From: Phascolarctos cinereus
Taxonomy: Eukaryota > Chordata > Mammalia > Diprotodontia > Phascolarctidae
Length of the DNA: 64,000 nucleotides
Assembly: GCF_002099425.1 (NCBI RefSeq)
Contig: NW_018344106.1
Location: 846,001 to 910,000, forward strand
Direction of reading: 5' to 3'
Part shown: piece after piece, positions 36,731 to 48,339 of the stretch
Numbering within the stretch: position 1 is the first letter of the stretch
Layout of the letters: each line of letters opens with the position of its first letter
Program-made: the position numbers and the translations under genes
The notes under the pieces: model-generated
Databases searched by the model: none
What the model saw: the letters and a program-made list of their open reading frames with translations, nothing else
What the model was told of the DNA's origin: nothing

Positions 36731-37457
36731 ATGGAAGAGGATCTCCAACTCTGCACAAACTGGTAAGAGGTAGAATCTGTGCCTTTTGCTCCCTCCCCAG
36801 CCCAGCCGCTGGCCAGGAAGGGAGAATCGGGGGCTGCTGGGGGAAGGCAGCTCCTTGAGATGGGCTGGGAGATTCAAGCACACCTCCATGAAGGGGGCCT
36901 GGCCACTGGCCCAGTGAACCCCCTGGGAGAGGAGAAGAGAAAGGTTTGGGAGGCTACAGGAGCTGCTCCCAGGCAGAGCCCCCCAAGGTCCACCCTGCCC
37001 CCTTTCCCCTGGGCCTTAGGCTGAAAGCGGGACTGGAAGGCTAGTGCTGGGGTGGGGGTCAGCAGGTGCAAGATGAGGGTGGGGTTTCATTATCTAAGGC
37101 AACCTCCTTTTACCAGCCCTGTCTTGCTAATCTTTTTTTAATTATTATTTTTAATTTATTTTAGTTTCCAACATTCACTTCCATAAGCTTTTGAGTTTTC
37201 AATTTTCCCCCCTCAGAGTTGTTCTGATTTGCATTTCTCTGATCAATGGTGATTTAGAGCATTTTTTTTTCATATGACTCTGTGTTGGTAATCTAATCCC
37301 CACTAAATTCCCTCTCCCCTCCTCAAGACAGTGTGCAATCTACTATAGGGTCTACTTATACATTTATTTTACTCTACTTATAAATTCATACATATTTTCA
37401 CATTAGTCATGCTGTAAAGAAGAATTAGAACCAATGGGAAAAACCATGAGAAAAAAG

Positions 37458-37513
<56 letters not shown>

Positions 37514-37518
37514 AGGAG

Positions 37519-37607
<89 letters not shown>

Positions 37608-40600
37608 AAATAATATGCTTCCATTTGCATTCAGACTCCGCAGTTCTTTCTCTGGATGTGGATAGCATTTCCATTGTGAGTCTTTGGAATTGTGTTAGAT
37701 CCTTGCATTGCTGAGAAGAGCCAAGTCTATCAAAGTCAGTCATTGCACAGAGTGGCTGTTACTGTGTACACTGTTCTCCTGGTTCTGCTCACTTCACTCA
37801 GCATCAGTCCATATAAGTCTTTCCAGGTCTTTCTGAAGTCTGCCTGTTCATCATTTCTTATAGCACAATAGTATTCCATTACATTCATATACCACAGCTT
37901 GTTCAGTCATTCCCCAACTGATGGACATCTCCCAACTTCCAATTCTTGGCCACCACAAAAAGAGCTGCTACAAATATTTTTGTACATGTGGGTCCTTTCC
38001 TATTTGCATGATCTCTTTGGGATATAGACCTAGAAGAGGTATTGCTGGGTCAAAGGGTATGGCCAGTTTTATAGCCCTTTGGGAACAGTTCCAAATTGCT
38101 CTCCAAAATGGTTGGATCATTTCACAGCTCCACCAACAATGCATTAGTATTCCAATTTTCCCACGTCTTCCTTAGCATTTACCGTTTTCTTGTTTTGTCA
38201 TGTTGGCCAATCTGATAAGTGTGATGTGGTACCTCAGAGTTGTTTTGATTTGCATTTCTCTGATCAATGGTGATTTAGAGCATTTTTTTTACATATGACT
38301 TTGTTTTGGTAATCTAACCCCCACTAAAAGTGTGACCCAGGGAGAGGGAGGCAGACAGGTGAGAGGAAGAAAGAGGAAGAGGGAAAGGAGAGTGGCCACA
38401 CAACTCTGGGGAAGGGGGTATACCTCCCTCCTAGAGGACTGTGAGCATAAAATGAGGTCCTATTTGTAAGGAGCAAACTGCTCTACAAGCTTTCATGAGC
38501 TACATAGAGCCTGCTAGCTATGTCTGAGCTAAGAAAGGAGCCTTCTGGCCAGCTGAATTTGGAGCAAAACTCAGAGCAAGAGGTTCTGGGCGCCAGGCTT
38601 ACCTACGGGTAGGTGTGGCTCCTGACAAATTAAGATCCTCCCTGGGGTTCCCTCCAGTTGGGTCAGGGTGAACAAGCCTGACTCTTTGGGCACTCGTGGG
38701 AAAGATCACATGGGCAGCCTGTGGGGAATGATGTACAATGTTTTAATAAGGCACAGAGCACAGAAGCAGAAGGCATGAGAATGATGGTGTATGAGGCAGA
38801 TAGCACAGGAAAGAGATGGGGCAGGGAGTGGGGCACACTGTGGATAAGAGGTGGGAGTGCTTGGGCAGCCCAGACCCCTAGCCATTGGAAGAGGACTCAA
38901 GGGGCAGGGTTTGGGGTCTCTGCAACCTTAGGGTTCGCTCATCTGCATATCAATGTCATCTCACAGTTATCCAGGCCACCACAGGGATGCCTCATTCACA
39001 TGACCAGGAACCTGGCTGCCTTCTCCTCATTTAACAGAGAAGCTTTGCATGGGCCTTAATTAATTCAGGAGGCAGTCTTGCTGAGTGGATTCTCCCTTCT
39101 CCCCTACACTCTGAGTTCCTATTTCCAGTGATCATTCCCTTACATCCACTGGGCGGCGTTCATACTTACTGCACTAACTGAGGGTGGTCATGGGGATCTT
39201 AACAAGATGCAAGTTTCAACACAAGAGCCTGAGAGAAAAGACAAAAAAGGTGGTCCAGGGTAGGTTGGGCGTGGCAGAGTGAAAGTTTGAGGGGGCTGGG
39301 AATTGGGGACCGAAAGGGGAACTGGGGAGATGGCTGACCAAATAGTTAAGGCTACGGAAGTGTGATGGGACATGACCTCCAAACAGGGAGAGCTGCAGGT
39401 CTCAGGAGGGGAAGCAGCTTCGGGAGGAGACACAGGAGGGTCCAGTCATGGGGGATCTCCAAGAGTCATAGTCATGAGTGTGGAGTCTCAGGTGTGGCTG
39501 TTGATGGGGGCTAAAGTAGAGAGGACCCTGGAGGCCCAGGAGCTGAGAGATTGGGGAGGAGTGTGATAAGGCCCCTCCAAGGTGGGTATGATGCCTCCCA
39601 GAGTGGTGGCAGGGGAGGGCTGGTGCTAGCATTGTCACTCCTGGTAGGGGAGCCAGTAGGACAGCAAGGGAAAAGAGGTCATGTCTGGGGTGGGGTCTGG
39701 GCCAGCCGGAGGCTTGTCAGCTCCAAAGGGCAGCTCTGGCTCTGCATTTTCGGGGAATGCCAGGCCTCTCATTAAGCTGCCATCATAGACCAGGCTCTGA
39801 GCCCAGCCTGTCACTGGCTCATATTGGAGGACATGAAGCCAACCCGAATTTCTCCCATTTAGTGAAAAGAAAGTGCCCTCGGCCTACTTCTTCCTCCATG
39901 AGGCCCATTGTCTGAGGTTTCGAGCCCTCTGTCCAGAGTGCAAGGAGGTCATCCTGAAAGAAGAGATAAAGGAGCACCAAGAGAATGGACACAAGCAGGT
40001 GGGGAGATGAATCCTAGGTTCCCTGGCCTGGTGCCTAGAAGTCCCAGAGCCTAATAGGAGTTCTACGCCATATCACTCATGAATGAATGAATGAATGAAC
40101 GAAAGCCTGGATGAAGAGCTAGGCATCTATGAGGCAGGGATTGTAACAGCAGCTCCCTGCAGGAGTGCCCTGGATGGGGATGGCACACAGAGGCGAGCAA
40201 GGGGCCAGGGAAGGGTGTCCTTGTTTGGGGTCCTGGGGCCTCTGAGGTGGGAGTAATGAGAAGTCAGGTGACATGCCAGAATGAAATAATAATACCAATT
40301 TGCTCTCTGTACCTAGAGCAAGAGGCAGGGACTGGGGAACTTAATGTCCATGGTTGCAGAGCTAGTACCAAGACGGCCCTAGGATAGCCGGACAGGATAG
40401 GCAGCACCTGGGGTTGTCAAGACCGAGTATGAGAGCCAAGTTTGCATTCAACCACCGATCAAGCCAGCCGTGCCCCCAGGGTAGGAGATCCGGACTTCTC
40501 CAGGGACTGGGAGAAAGGCATGTGATGCTTCAATTTCCTCATTCGCCAAATGGAGCTGAATGCTCCTTACTGTACCTTCCCTTCCAGAAGAAACCCAGCC

Positions 40601-43600
40601 CTCCTTACCCCTTCTCCGACTGAGCCATCTCAGCTTGACCCACCTGAGTCCCTCCCTCTGAGGTTCCCCTGCTCACTGACCTCAATCTCTCTTCCTACAC
40701 TTAGGTCCAGTGCAGTCTGTGTCTACAAAGCATGAAGAAACATCTGCTAGAAGCTCATGAGGTTAGAACTCTGTCCTGGGAAGGATGAGGTGGGGAGGTG
40801 GGAGGAATTTCCCAGTCTGCTCGGCCTGCTCCTCCACTGGACCAGCAGCTGAGTCTCACAGGCACTAGATGAGAGCCCACAGCTAACTGCCTGATGCACA
40901 GCCCTGGGACATTATCAAGGCTGATAGCAGCCCCAAGGCTTGACTGAAGCCTTTGCCTCCTGGTGGGATGGAGAAGAGAGCTGGTCGGGCATTTCTTCCT
41001 TCCCCTTAGGCTGAGTGTCCTGAGCGCCTTATCGCATGTGAATTCTGTGAACTGGCAGTGCCACTCAGTCACCTGGAAGAGCATGAGACCAGCTGTGGCA
41101 GCCAGACAGTGTCCTCCCTCACCCGTCAGCAGCCTGTCCTCCCTGCACAGCTGGCCAGCCAGGAAGCACTCTACATGGACAAGCCTAAAAAGTCCAAGAA
41201 AGGTGAGTGGCCCCAGGGCAAGGGCTTTGGAGGAGCGGGAGGATTGTCCTATCACAGCTGCTGCCCAACTTTCCTGCATGGGGCTCCTCTCATTTACTGA
41301 ACCCTAGCTCTGGGTCTCAGTTCCCCAATTTGTAAAATGGGGGTAGTACCCTAGATGCACTCTGCGACCTTATCCATTTCCCCCTGCCTCCAACTCCGTG
41401 TTCTGAAAGTCTAGGACTCTGTGTGCTCCTTCCCGAACAGTGAGTGCCCAAGGTCACAGAGTATGTTTGGGGAAGCACCAGCCTTGTCCCTTCTTCACTC
41501 ACTCCCTGTACCAGGGCCAGCCCTGGCTTCTGCTTTTGCCAGGCTCCTAGCACTGCACTGACTGGCAGTCTTGGCATTGCTCCAGCAAACCCCACCGGGC
41601 ACCCCAAACAGCTCATTGTGGAGTCTATGCTGGTTCTGAGTTAGAAACATGGTGTTCTCTTTCCTTTTGCTCCATCATGCCTGCACTCAAAAGACCAGTG
41701 GTGGGAGTCTGACAGATTCCCAGACTGGTTGGACTGGTCCACCCAAGAGAAGGGTACTCCTTGCTCCTTTCGCCGAGCAGTGGTTGCAGGAAGAGGTCTG
41801 GGAGGCAGGGGACAGGTGCCGCCCTCTGGCCCCACCGAGGCAGGCTCAGCTTGATGCTGGTCTGGACTTGTCAGCAGTGCTAGGGAGTGGCAGGGTTGGG
41901 GCGGGGGCGGCTCAGTCTCTAAGATCTGGTGACCCTGCTGCAGGAAGTTGGGGTACAGCCCTCTGCTGATATAGTAGCAGCCAAAGAGAACTGGAAAAAG
42001 AGACTTAATTGTGTCATTGTTGGGATTGTTTTCCAAAGTTCTCAGAAAGAAAGTTAGCTGCCCAAAGTGCCCACAAGACATTCCAGAAGCAAAGTTTTCC
42101 CAGCATTGGGTGAGTAACTGGAGTAGGGTGGAGGCAGGGGGGTGCTCCCAGGTGCTCTGGAAGCTGAGTAGGGGAGCTGGTGGCTGGATGGGGGTGCTCC
42201 CAGGTGCTCTGGTGGCTGGATAGGGGAGCTCCCAGGTGCTCTGGCAGCTGGGTAGGGGTGCTCCCAGGTGCTCTGGTGGCTGGGTAGGGGAGCTGGTGGC
42301 TGGATGGGGGTGCTCCCAGGTGCTCTGGTGGCTAGATAGGGGAGCTCCCAGGTGCTCTGGCAGCTGGGTGGGGGTGCTCCCAGGTGCTCTGGCAGCTGGG
42401 TGGGGGTGCTCCCAGGTGCTCTGGCGGCTGGGTGGGGGAGCTCCCAGGTGCTCTGGTGGCTGGGATGAGGTGAAGGCAGTGGGAACACTCAGGACATTCA
42501 GTGATTAGTCCGAGTGTTAAGATATTGGGGATGTTCTAGAATGTTGTGGGGTTCAGTCGCTGGTAGTAGTATGAAGACAGGAAGATCTGAATTCAAATCT
42601 GGCCTTTATACTCACTAGTTGTTTGACCCTAGGCAATCTGCCTCAGTTTTCTTATCTATAAAATGGGGATAATAATAGCGCCTATATAATGTTGTAAGGA
42701 ACAAATGAGAGATTTATAAAGAGTTGAGTAAACCTGAAGTGTTACATAAATGCGTGCTGCTATGGTTCTGCTCAGGGCTGCTCTGGTATTGTGGCTGGAC
42801 CTGGCATCTAGGCAGTGGAAGTGCTCAGGGTTGTTCTGCTCCTGCCATCAGGCCCATGAACCCTAGGCTCAGCCTCTGAGAGCCTCAGGGCCCACGTTGG
42901 ACTATGTGGCCAATCCTTGGGGCTCCCAGCTTGGAGAAGGGGGTAGGGTCTGGTTCTCTGGAAGAGCAGGTTAAGGGGAACAGCCCCTGCCTCAGGGGAG
43001 CTTAAGCCTTGGGTGGGGGAGGGAAGGCAGACTAGACCTTCCTCTTCCTCCTCTTCCTCCTCCTTTGGCTGGGGCTGTGCCTGTGGGAGGCTGGGTTCTT
43101 GGGTCCAAGTCTAGCAAGCTATGTGATCTCAAATCAGTCAATAAATATGTATTCATCGCCTGCTGTATGCCAGGCTGGCACTGTGCTAAGCCCTGGAGAT
43201 ACAAAAAAGGCAAAAAAACAGTTACTGCTGTTAAGAAGATCTCAGTCAAATGGTGAGGCAACATACAGAAAAGAGCTAAAGCCTTGGGAGGGAGGGCATG
43301 ATGGAATACAGAGGGGCTTTGGCTGGGCAGGAAATGAGGGAGGCTAGGACCAGTTTCAAAGATGATGGAGGAGATTCTGGAGATCGGGACAGGCTGAGAG
43401 GGGCGTCGTCTCCCGGACTGGAAAATGAAGTCTCAAGTCCACAGTCTCTCAAAAGGGTCTCTCCAAGAGGCCCCAGTGATGCCCCTTAGGGGAGGGCGCC
43501 CCTGAGGAGAGGGAGGACAAGGAGCTGTAGCCCCACCCCCAACCTGGGCCAGGCTATGTGGTCTTTGGTGCCTCCTCCCTGCCTCTCTCCTTCTTTTTCT

Positions 43601-44794
43601 CCCTCCCTCTTTTCCTCCCTCCCTCCTCCCATTCATAGATGCCCCTTCCTTTCCAAACTACTGGGGTGGCTCTGAGGCAGTCTACCTATGCCAGGCAGGT
43701 AGGCAGGCTAGCCACCCATTCCTGTGAAGGTTATCTGGTTGGACTATGGCCACATGCAGCTGCTTCTTCCTGCCCATGTGCAGGATGAATGCCATAGGTT
43801 CAGGGGGCTGATGAAATCCTTTGATGCCTGTCTGCCCAAGAAGCCTGAACAGCCTTCTCCAGTCCTGCAGGATCCAGAACCAGCTGAGGCACCCATCGGA
43901 GAGAGGGTTGTGCGTCCAAAGAAAGAAAGCCGCTCATTTAAAACGCCACTGAGCTCCTGGCCTGCCCAGAGCCAGAAGGAAAAAGAGTACGATGTTCTGA
44001 AAGGCTGTGCCCGTTGCCGCATCCTGCTTCCTCTGCCTGTGCTGCAGCAGCATGAGGTAGGCCCTGAAGCTCTGGGGGAGGACATCAAAGAGTGGCCCTC
44101 CTGGCAGAGCACCCTCTCCCAAGCAGAGCCTGTCTGCAGGCCACAGTAAGCCTTTTGGATGGCTTACAGCCAGGAAAGGGAAATATCCCTAAATGCCCTC
44201 CATGAACAAAGGGAAGGGCTGAGCACAGAAGCAAAGGCCTCCCAAGGGCTATACAAGGACCTACAAGAGCCTGGGGACATCCAGCCAGGCTTCCTAGAGG
44301 AGGTGCCATTTGCACAGGGAGAGATGAGGGGGCAGAGCATAGCATGAGTTTGCAGGACAGGGACAGGGAAGAGAGAGCAGCAACTTGGCTAGGCGGCTGG
44401 GCTGGGCAGGGCAGGGCAGCCTGGACTAGAAGAATGATGTGGGACCCTAGATTTAGAGCCAGAAGAGACTTAGTTCTTCATTTTACAGGAGAGGAAGCTG
44501 GGGCAGCCAAGAGGTGAAACACCTTGTCCAAGAAGGCACAGGTTAGAAGACCACAGGGAAGAAGCCTGATGTGAAGAAGGGAATAGATTGGATGAGAGGG
44601 AGAGTGCTCAAGCCATCAGCAGCCCCACATGGCTGCTGCCCCGTGGGCTGGCAGGCCTTGAGCAAACACTTCCTGCTTTGTGGAGATCTAGAATACTCAC
44701 TGCACTTGTGGTTGTCGGGTCAGCTACCTGTCTTCATTCCTTCCCTTAGGAGAAGTGCCGACGCTTGACTTCTCAGAGCAATGAAAGATTCTGA
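36731..44794 (+). CDS. XAF1: XIAP-associated factor 1, seven coding exons, 268 residues
   Basis: Coding exons are 36731-36762, 39863-39998, 40705-40761, 41010-41202, 42039-42109, 43784-44056 and 44750-44794; all junctions are GT-AG and phases join cleanly. The product is a TRAF-type zinc-finger protein. In mammals XAF1 binds XIAP, relieves its caspase inhibition and promotes apoptosis after interferon. Visible Cys/His fingers are C8-C11-H23-C27, C34-C37-H49, C59-C62-H74-C78, C85-C88-H100-C104, C147-C150-H162-C166 and C238-C241-H253-C257. Human XAF1 (301 residues) has seven fingers. The one corresponding to human finger 5 is absent: residues 109-139, the rest of exon 4, contain no Cys or His. 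The C-terminal block (LLPLPVLQQHEEKC) is very close to human. The start codon opens with MEED, as human XAF1 opens with MEGD, and lies just downstream of an ISRE. Transcript boundaries are not seen directly. Confidence 0.95.
37128..38331 (-). mobile_element. LINE-1 3' end in XAF1 intron 1
   Basis: An antisense L1 tail with a long GA run and, at 37211-37307, an inserted second copy of its own far end plus flank (see 38232-38328). Confidence 0.87.
37462..37604. repeat. (GA)n microsatellite in L1 3' UTR
   Basis: About 143 bp of GA with a few GG phase slips. It is the longest simple repeat in the window. Confidence 0.97.
42125..42475 (+). repeat. 32-bp minisatellite in XAF1 intron 5
   Basis: The landmark gctcccaggtgctctgg starts at 42144, 42196, 42228, 42260, 42312, 42344, 42376, 42408 and 42440. 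The spacing is 32 bp, with two 52-bp steps that carry an extra 20-bp partial unit (ggggagctggtggctggatg). Long frames on both strands here are artefacts. Confidence 0.95.
42545..42770 (+). mobile_element. MIR/CORE-SINE copy in XAF1 intron 5
   Basis: gaattcaaatctggccttta, ctcagttttcttatctataa and aatggggataataatagcgc give the CORE-SINE order. Confidence 0.75.
43135..43340 (+). repeat. Old interspersed repeat in XAF1 intron 5
   Basis: tcagtcaataaatatgtatt, ctggcactgtgctaagccct, ggagatacaaaaaaggcaaa; related to the copies at 2585 and 35600. Confidence 0.55.
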
Positions 44795-45222
44795 AGCAGA
44801 GCATTGCTGGTAGATCTGGAAAATTCCTAACCTGGAGAAGGAGGTCCTCTGAAGATCCCCACTGCTTTCTGCCTACCTGCCTGCCTGCCTGGGCTTTGCT
44901 ATGTATTATCCATTAGGCTTTTCTTTTTCAGAGAAAAGTCCTTACACATAAAGGGTGATACCATAAGCAAATTAAAAGAACATGGAATAGTTTGTCTGTC
45001 AGATTTATGGATAAGGGAAGAATTTAGGATTAAACAAAAGATACAGAGAGCATTGTAAAATAGATAATTTTAGTTATATAAAATTTAAAGTTTTTGCACA
45101 AACAAAACCAAGGCAACCAAAATTATAAGGAAAGCAGAAAACTGGGGGCGGGGGGGAACTTTGCAGCAAGTATCTCTGATAAAGGCCTCATTTCTCAAAT
45201 ATATAGAGAACTGAGTCAAATT

Positions 45223-45565
45223 TGTTAGCAACAAAAGTTACTCGAAGCTATTGGTGAACCAGGAAAAAGCAAACTTTTTATTAACAGCCTAGCAAGGCCT
45301 GGTGTCCCATGTGTGGGCACACCTTACAGAAGGGAGAGCAGGGCTTCTCGTTCCTAGGCCCACATTGCAGTTCCCTCCTGATTCCCCACTGACTGGGTAA
45401 TGCAGGGTTTACAGCCTGTCCAGAGTGCCTAATTTCCTCACTGAGTCTCTGACCCTAATCACATCTCCCACCCCTCCATTTCCATATCAACAGCCTCCAG
45501 CTGTCAATACTCATCACCCTGATGAATGATATGCAGAAGGAATATTCCCAACCACATTTTCTACA
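45223..45565 (-). mobile_element. Solo LTR fossil in L1
   Basis: A 343-bp element with ends TGT and ACA and an AATAAA-like signal on the minus strand near 45283, within L1 sequence. The 4-bp flanks are aatt and aatg (one mismatch). Size, ends and duplication length fit a solo LTR of an endogenous retrovirus, probably class I. No internal region remains. Confidence 0.75.
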
Positions 45566-45918
45566 AATGTATAAGAATACAAGTCATTCCCTAATTGATA
45601 AATGGTCAAAGGATATGAACAGGCAGTTTTCAGACAAAGAAATCAAAGCTATCTATAGTCATACTAAAAAATGCTGTAAATCATTCTTAATCAGACAAAT
45701 GCAAATTAAAACAGTTCTGAGGCACCACCTCACACCTATCAGATTAGCTAACATGACAAAACAGGAAAATGTTAAGTGTTGGAGGGGATGTAGAAAAACT
45801 GGGACACTAATGAACTTTTGGTGGAGTTGTGAACTGATCCAACTATTCTGAAGAGCAATTTGGAACTATGCCCAGAGGACTATAAAACTGTGCATACCCT
45901 TTTTAAAAATAAATTTTT

Positions 45919-46077
45919 GGGGGCAGTTAGGTGCCACAGTGGATAGAGCTCTGGCCTTGGAGTCAGGAGGACCTGAGTTCAAATCCAGTCTCAGACACTT
46001 GACACTTACTAGCTGTGTGACCTCAGGCAAGTCACTTAACCCCAATTGCCTCACCAAAAAGAAAGAATAAATAAATT
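45919..46077 (+). mobile_element. 150-bp-class marsupial SINE
   Basis: gggggcagttaggtgccaca to caccaaaaagaaagaataaa, flanked by aataaattt on both sides. It sits at the 3' tail of the antisense L1 piece. Confidence 0.88.
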
Positions 46078-46079
46078 TA

Positions 46080-46284
46080 TTTATTTTTAGTTTTCAACAT
46101 TCACTTCCACAAGATTTTGAGTCCCAAATTTTCTCCCCATCTTTCCCTTCCCCTGCCCCCACCCAAAGACAGCATGCAATCTGATATGGACTCTACTTAT
46201 ACATTCATATTAAACCTATTTTCACATTAGTCATGTTGTAAAGAAGAATTAGAACCTATGGGAGAAACCATGAGAAAGAAGAAA

Positions 46285-46330
<46 letters not shown>

Positions 46331-46331
46331 C

Positions 46332-46394
<63 letters not shown>

Positions 46395-46751
46395 AAATAA
46401 TATGCTTCCACCTGCATTCAGACTCCATAGTTCTTTTTCTGGATGTGGATAGCATTTTCCATCATGAGTCTTTTGGAGTTGTCTTAGACCTTACATTGCT
46501 AAGAAGAAGTTTCCAGGTTTTTCTGAAGTCTGCCTGTTCATCATTTCTTACAGCACAATAGTATTCCATTACATTCACATACCACAACTTCTTCAACCAT
46601 TCCCCAATTTATGGGCATCCCCTCAATTTCCAATTCTTTGCCACCACAGAAAGAGCTGCTATAAATATTTTTGTACATGTGGATCCTTTTCCCATTTGTA
46701 TGACCTCTTTGGGATACAGACCTAGGAGTGCTATTGCTGATCAAAGGGTAT
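46080..46751 (-). mobile_element. LINE-1 3' end inserted antisense in L1
   Basis: An antisense L1 tail with a GA run. Its truncated 5' end meets the host L1 at the same internal L1 position, forming a palindrome at 46732-46777. Confidence 0.87.
46287..46393. repeat. (GA)n microsatellite in L1 3' UTR
   Basis: About 107 bp of GA with some GACA units, at the L1 site that is expanded in two other copies. Confidence 0.96.
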
Positions 46752-47386
46752 TGCGCATACCCTTTGATCCAGCAATGCCACTGCTAAGTCTTTATCTCAA
46801 AGACATCCAAAAAAAGTGCAAAGGACCTATTTGTACAAAAATATTTATAGCAACTATTTGTGGTAGCTAAGAATTGAAAATCAATGGAATGCCCATCAAT
46901 TGGGGAATAGCTGAACAAGTTGTGGTATATGAATGTAATGGAACAAGAAATGACAAGCAGGATGATTTCAGAAAACCCTGGAAAGACTTATATGAACTGA
47001 TGAATGCTGAGTGAAGCAAGCAGAACCAGGAGAATGCTGTGCATAGTAACAGGAACATTGTGCAATGATCAGCTGTGACTGACTCAGCTTTTCCCAGCAA
47101 TACAATGATCCAAGACTACCCCCAAAGGACTCATGATGAAGCTGACTCTCTGGCTCCAGAGACAGAACTGATATTGATTGAAGAAAGACTGAAGCAGGCT
47201 AGTTTTCACTTTGTTCCTTCCATTTTTTTCATTAGTCTTCTTGTACAAAATGACTAATATGGAAATGTTTTACATAATTTCACATACATAACATATATCT
47301 AATTGCTTACCCTCTCAGGGCAGGAGAGGGATAGGATTTGGAATTCAAAACTTTAAATGAGAATACTAAAAAAAAATTTTTGAAAG

Positions 47387-48339
47387 AGAGAGAAAAGCCA
47401 GAGGAAAGAATTTGAATTTGCACCAACTTGTTCTGGCCAAAGGACTTAGCCCTTAGAATGGCTCTGGGGGAGGGGAGGGAATCTTCATTCCTTCCCCTCC
47501 CCACTCATGGAAGTCCGAGCTCCAAGAAAGTTCTCAAACCATAGCCCTGTGAGTTTGCCCCATGTAGAATACAGATTTATTTATTCCCAAAGAATGAAAT
47601 GCACACCCAACTTCCCAGTTAAATTAAACAAGGATGGAATTTGCGGCTCCTGGAACCATCCGGGGGTGGCCACTGGCCTCCAGGACCCTGCTCAGATTGT
47701 TCTCCTACTGGGAAAAGCCACTGCCCACACCCATGGTGGGGGTTGGTGCTGCCCCTCTTCCTCTGCTCTGTGCTTCTCAGAGGCTTCCTGATTGGGGTGG
47801 GGGGAGCAGTGTTGGTTGTCTTGGGAGAGTTTTAGCTTTTCCAGAAAGTGTTTGAACTTCCTTCTTCTGTCCTTTAGACACCCCCAGCAATTAAGCATGA
47901 CCACCCAGCCAAACAGTCCAACACAAGTGGTTGGGGGAAAGGGTGTGTCACGTTTCACCCTCCTGCTAGAAAGGAGGAGACCACTGGGATCTGGGGGCTG
48001 TGCTAGAGCGGAGTTCCACTGATCTGGAGGTAGGGACAATGAATTCTAGACCCCAGATAGTTGACTACCTTTAAACAAGGAATCTCTGTGCCTTGGTTTC
48101 CCCATCAGTAAAACAGATATGACTTACTTGTCCTCTTATCCTCTTTCAAAGACCTGAACAAGATCTTGAACTAGACCCTGACAGGCAAGAGGCAGACAAG
48201 CCCTTTACCTCCTGACAACCAGACATTTTGCAGGAGTCTTGCGCTGTCTCAAGGACGCAATACTCCCATGAAAACCATGGTTCTAACTCCTTCAGGAGTC
48301 TATCCTCTGACAGCATCCAGGCTGTGCCTCTCCACCGGT
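47387..48339. other. Unique DNA between L1 and the CpG block
   Basis: No gene recognised. An ATTAAA at 47623-47628 could serve XAF1 if its 3' UTR spans the L1; this is speculative. Confidence 0.4.

Larger units (their letters stand above)
44943..47386 (+). mobile_element. Composite LINE-1 just downstream of XAF1
   Basis: A 5'-truncated plus-strand L1 (late ORF2 and 3' UTR) with a target duplication agagaaaag at 44930 and 47387. It is interrupted by a solo LTR fossil (45223-45565) and by a SINE plus an antisense L1 piece (45901-46751). It separates the XAF1 stop codon from whatever 3' UTR lies beyond. Confidence 0.82.

Noticed and set aside
37403-37714. Arg-Glu or Ser-Leu repeat frames
   Set aside because: Translations of the (GA)n microsatellite; the same holds at 22318-22567, 46249-46455 and 52511-52774.
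41641-42081. 146-codon minus frame in XAF1 intron 4, checked as a gene or missing finger exon
   Set aside because: No Cys/His finger pattern and no family match; it overlaps exon 5 on the other strand.
42125-42475. Regular repeats considered as a CRISPR array
   Set aside because: Units are contiguous with no unique spacers, in a mammalian intron.
42054-42508. Repetitive proline- or glycine-rich frames in XAF1 intron 5
   Set aside because: By-product of the 32-bp minisatellite, whose period is not a multiple of three.
43638-43700. Alternative XAF1 exon (DAPSFPNYWGG frame)
   Set aside because: The finger spanning exons 5-6 (H162-x3-C166) forms only when exon 5 joins 43784.
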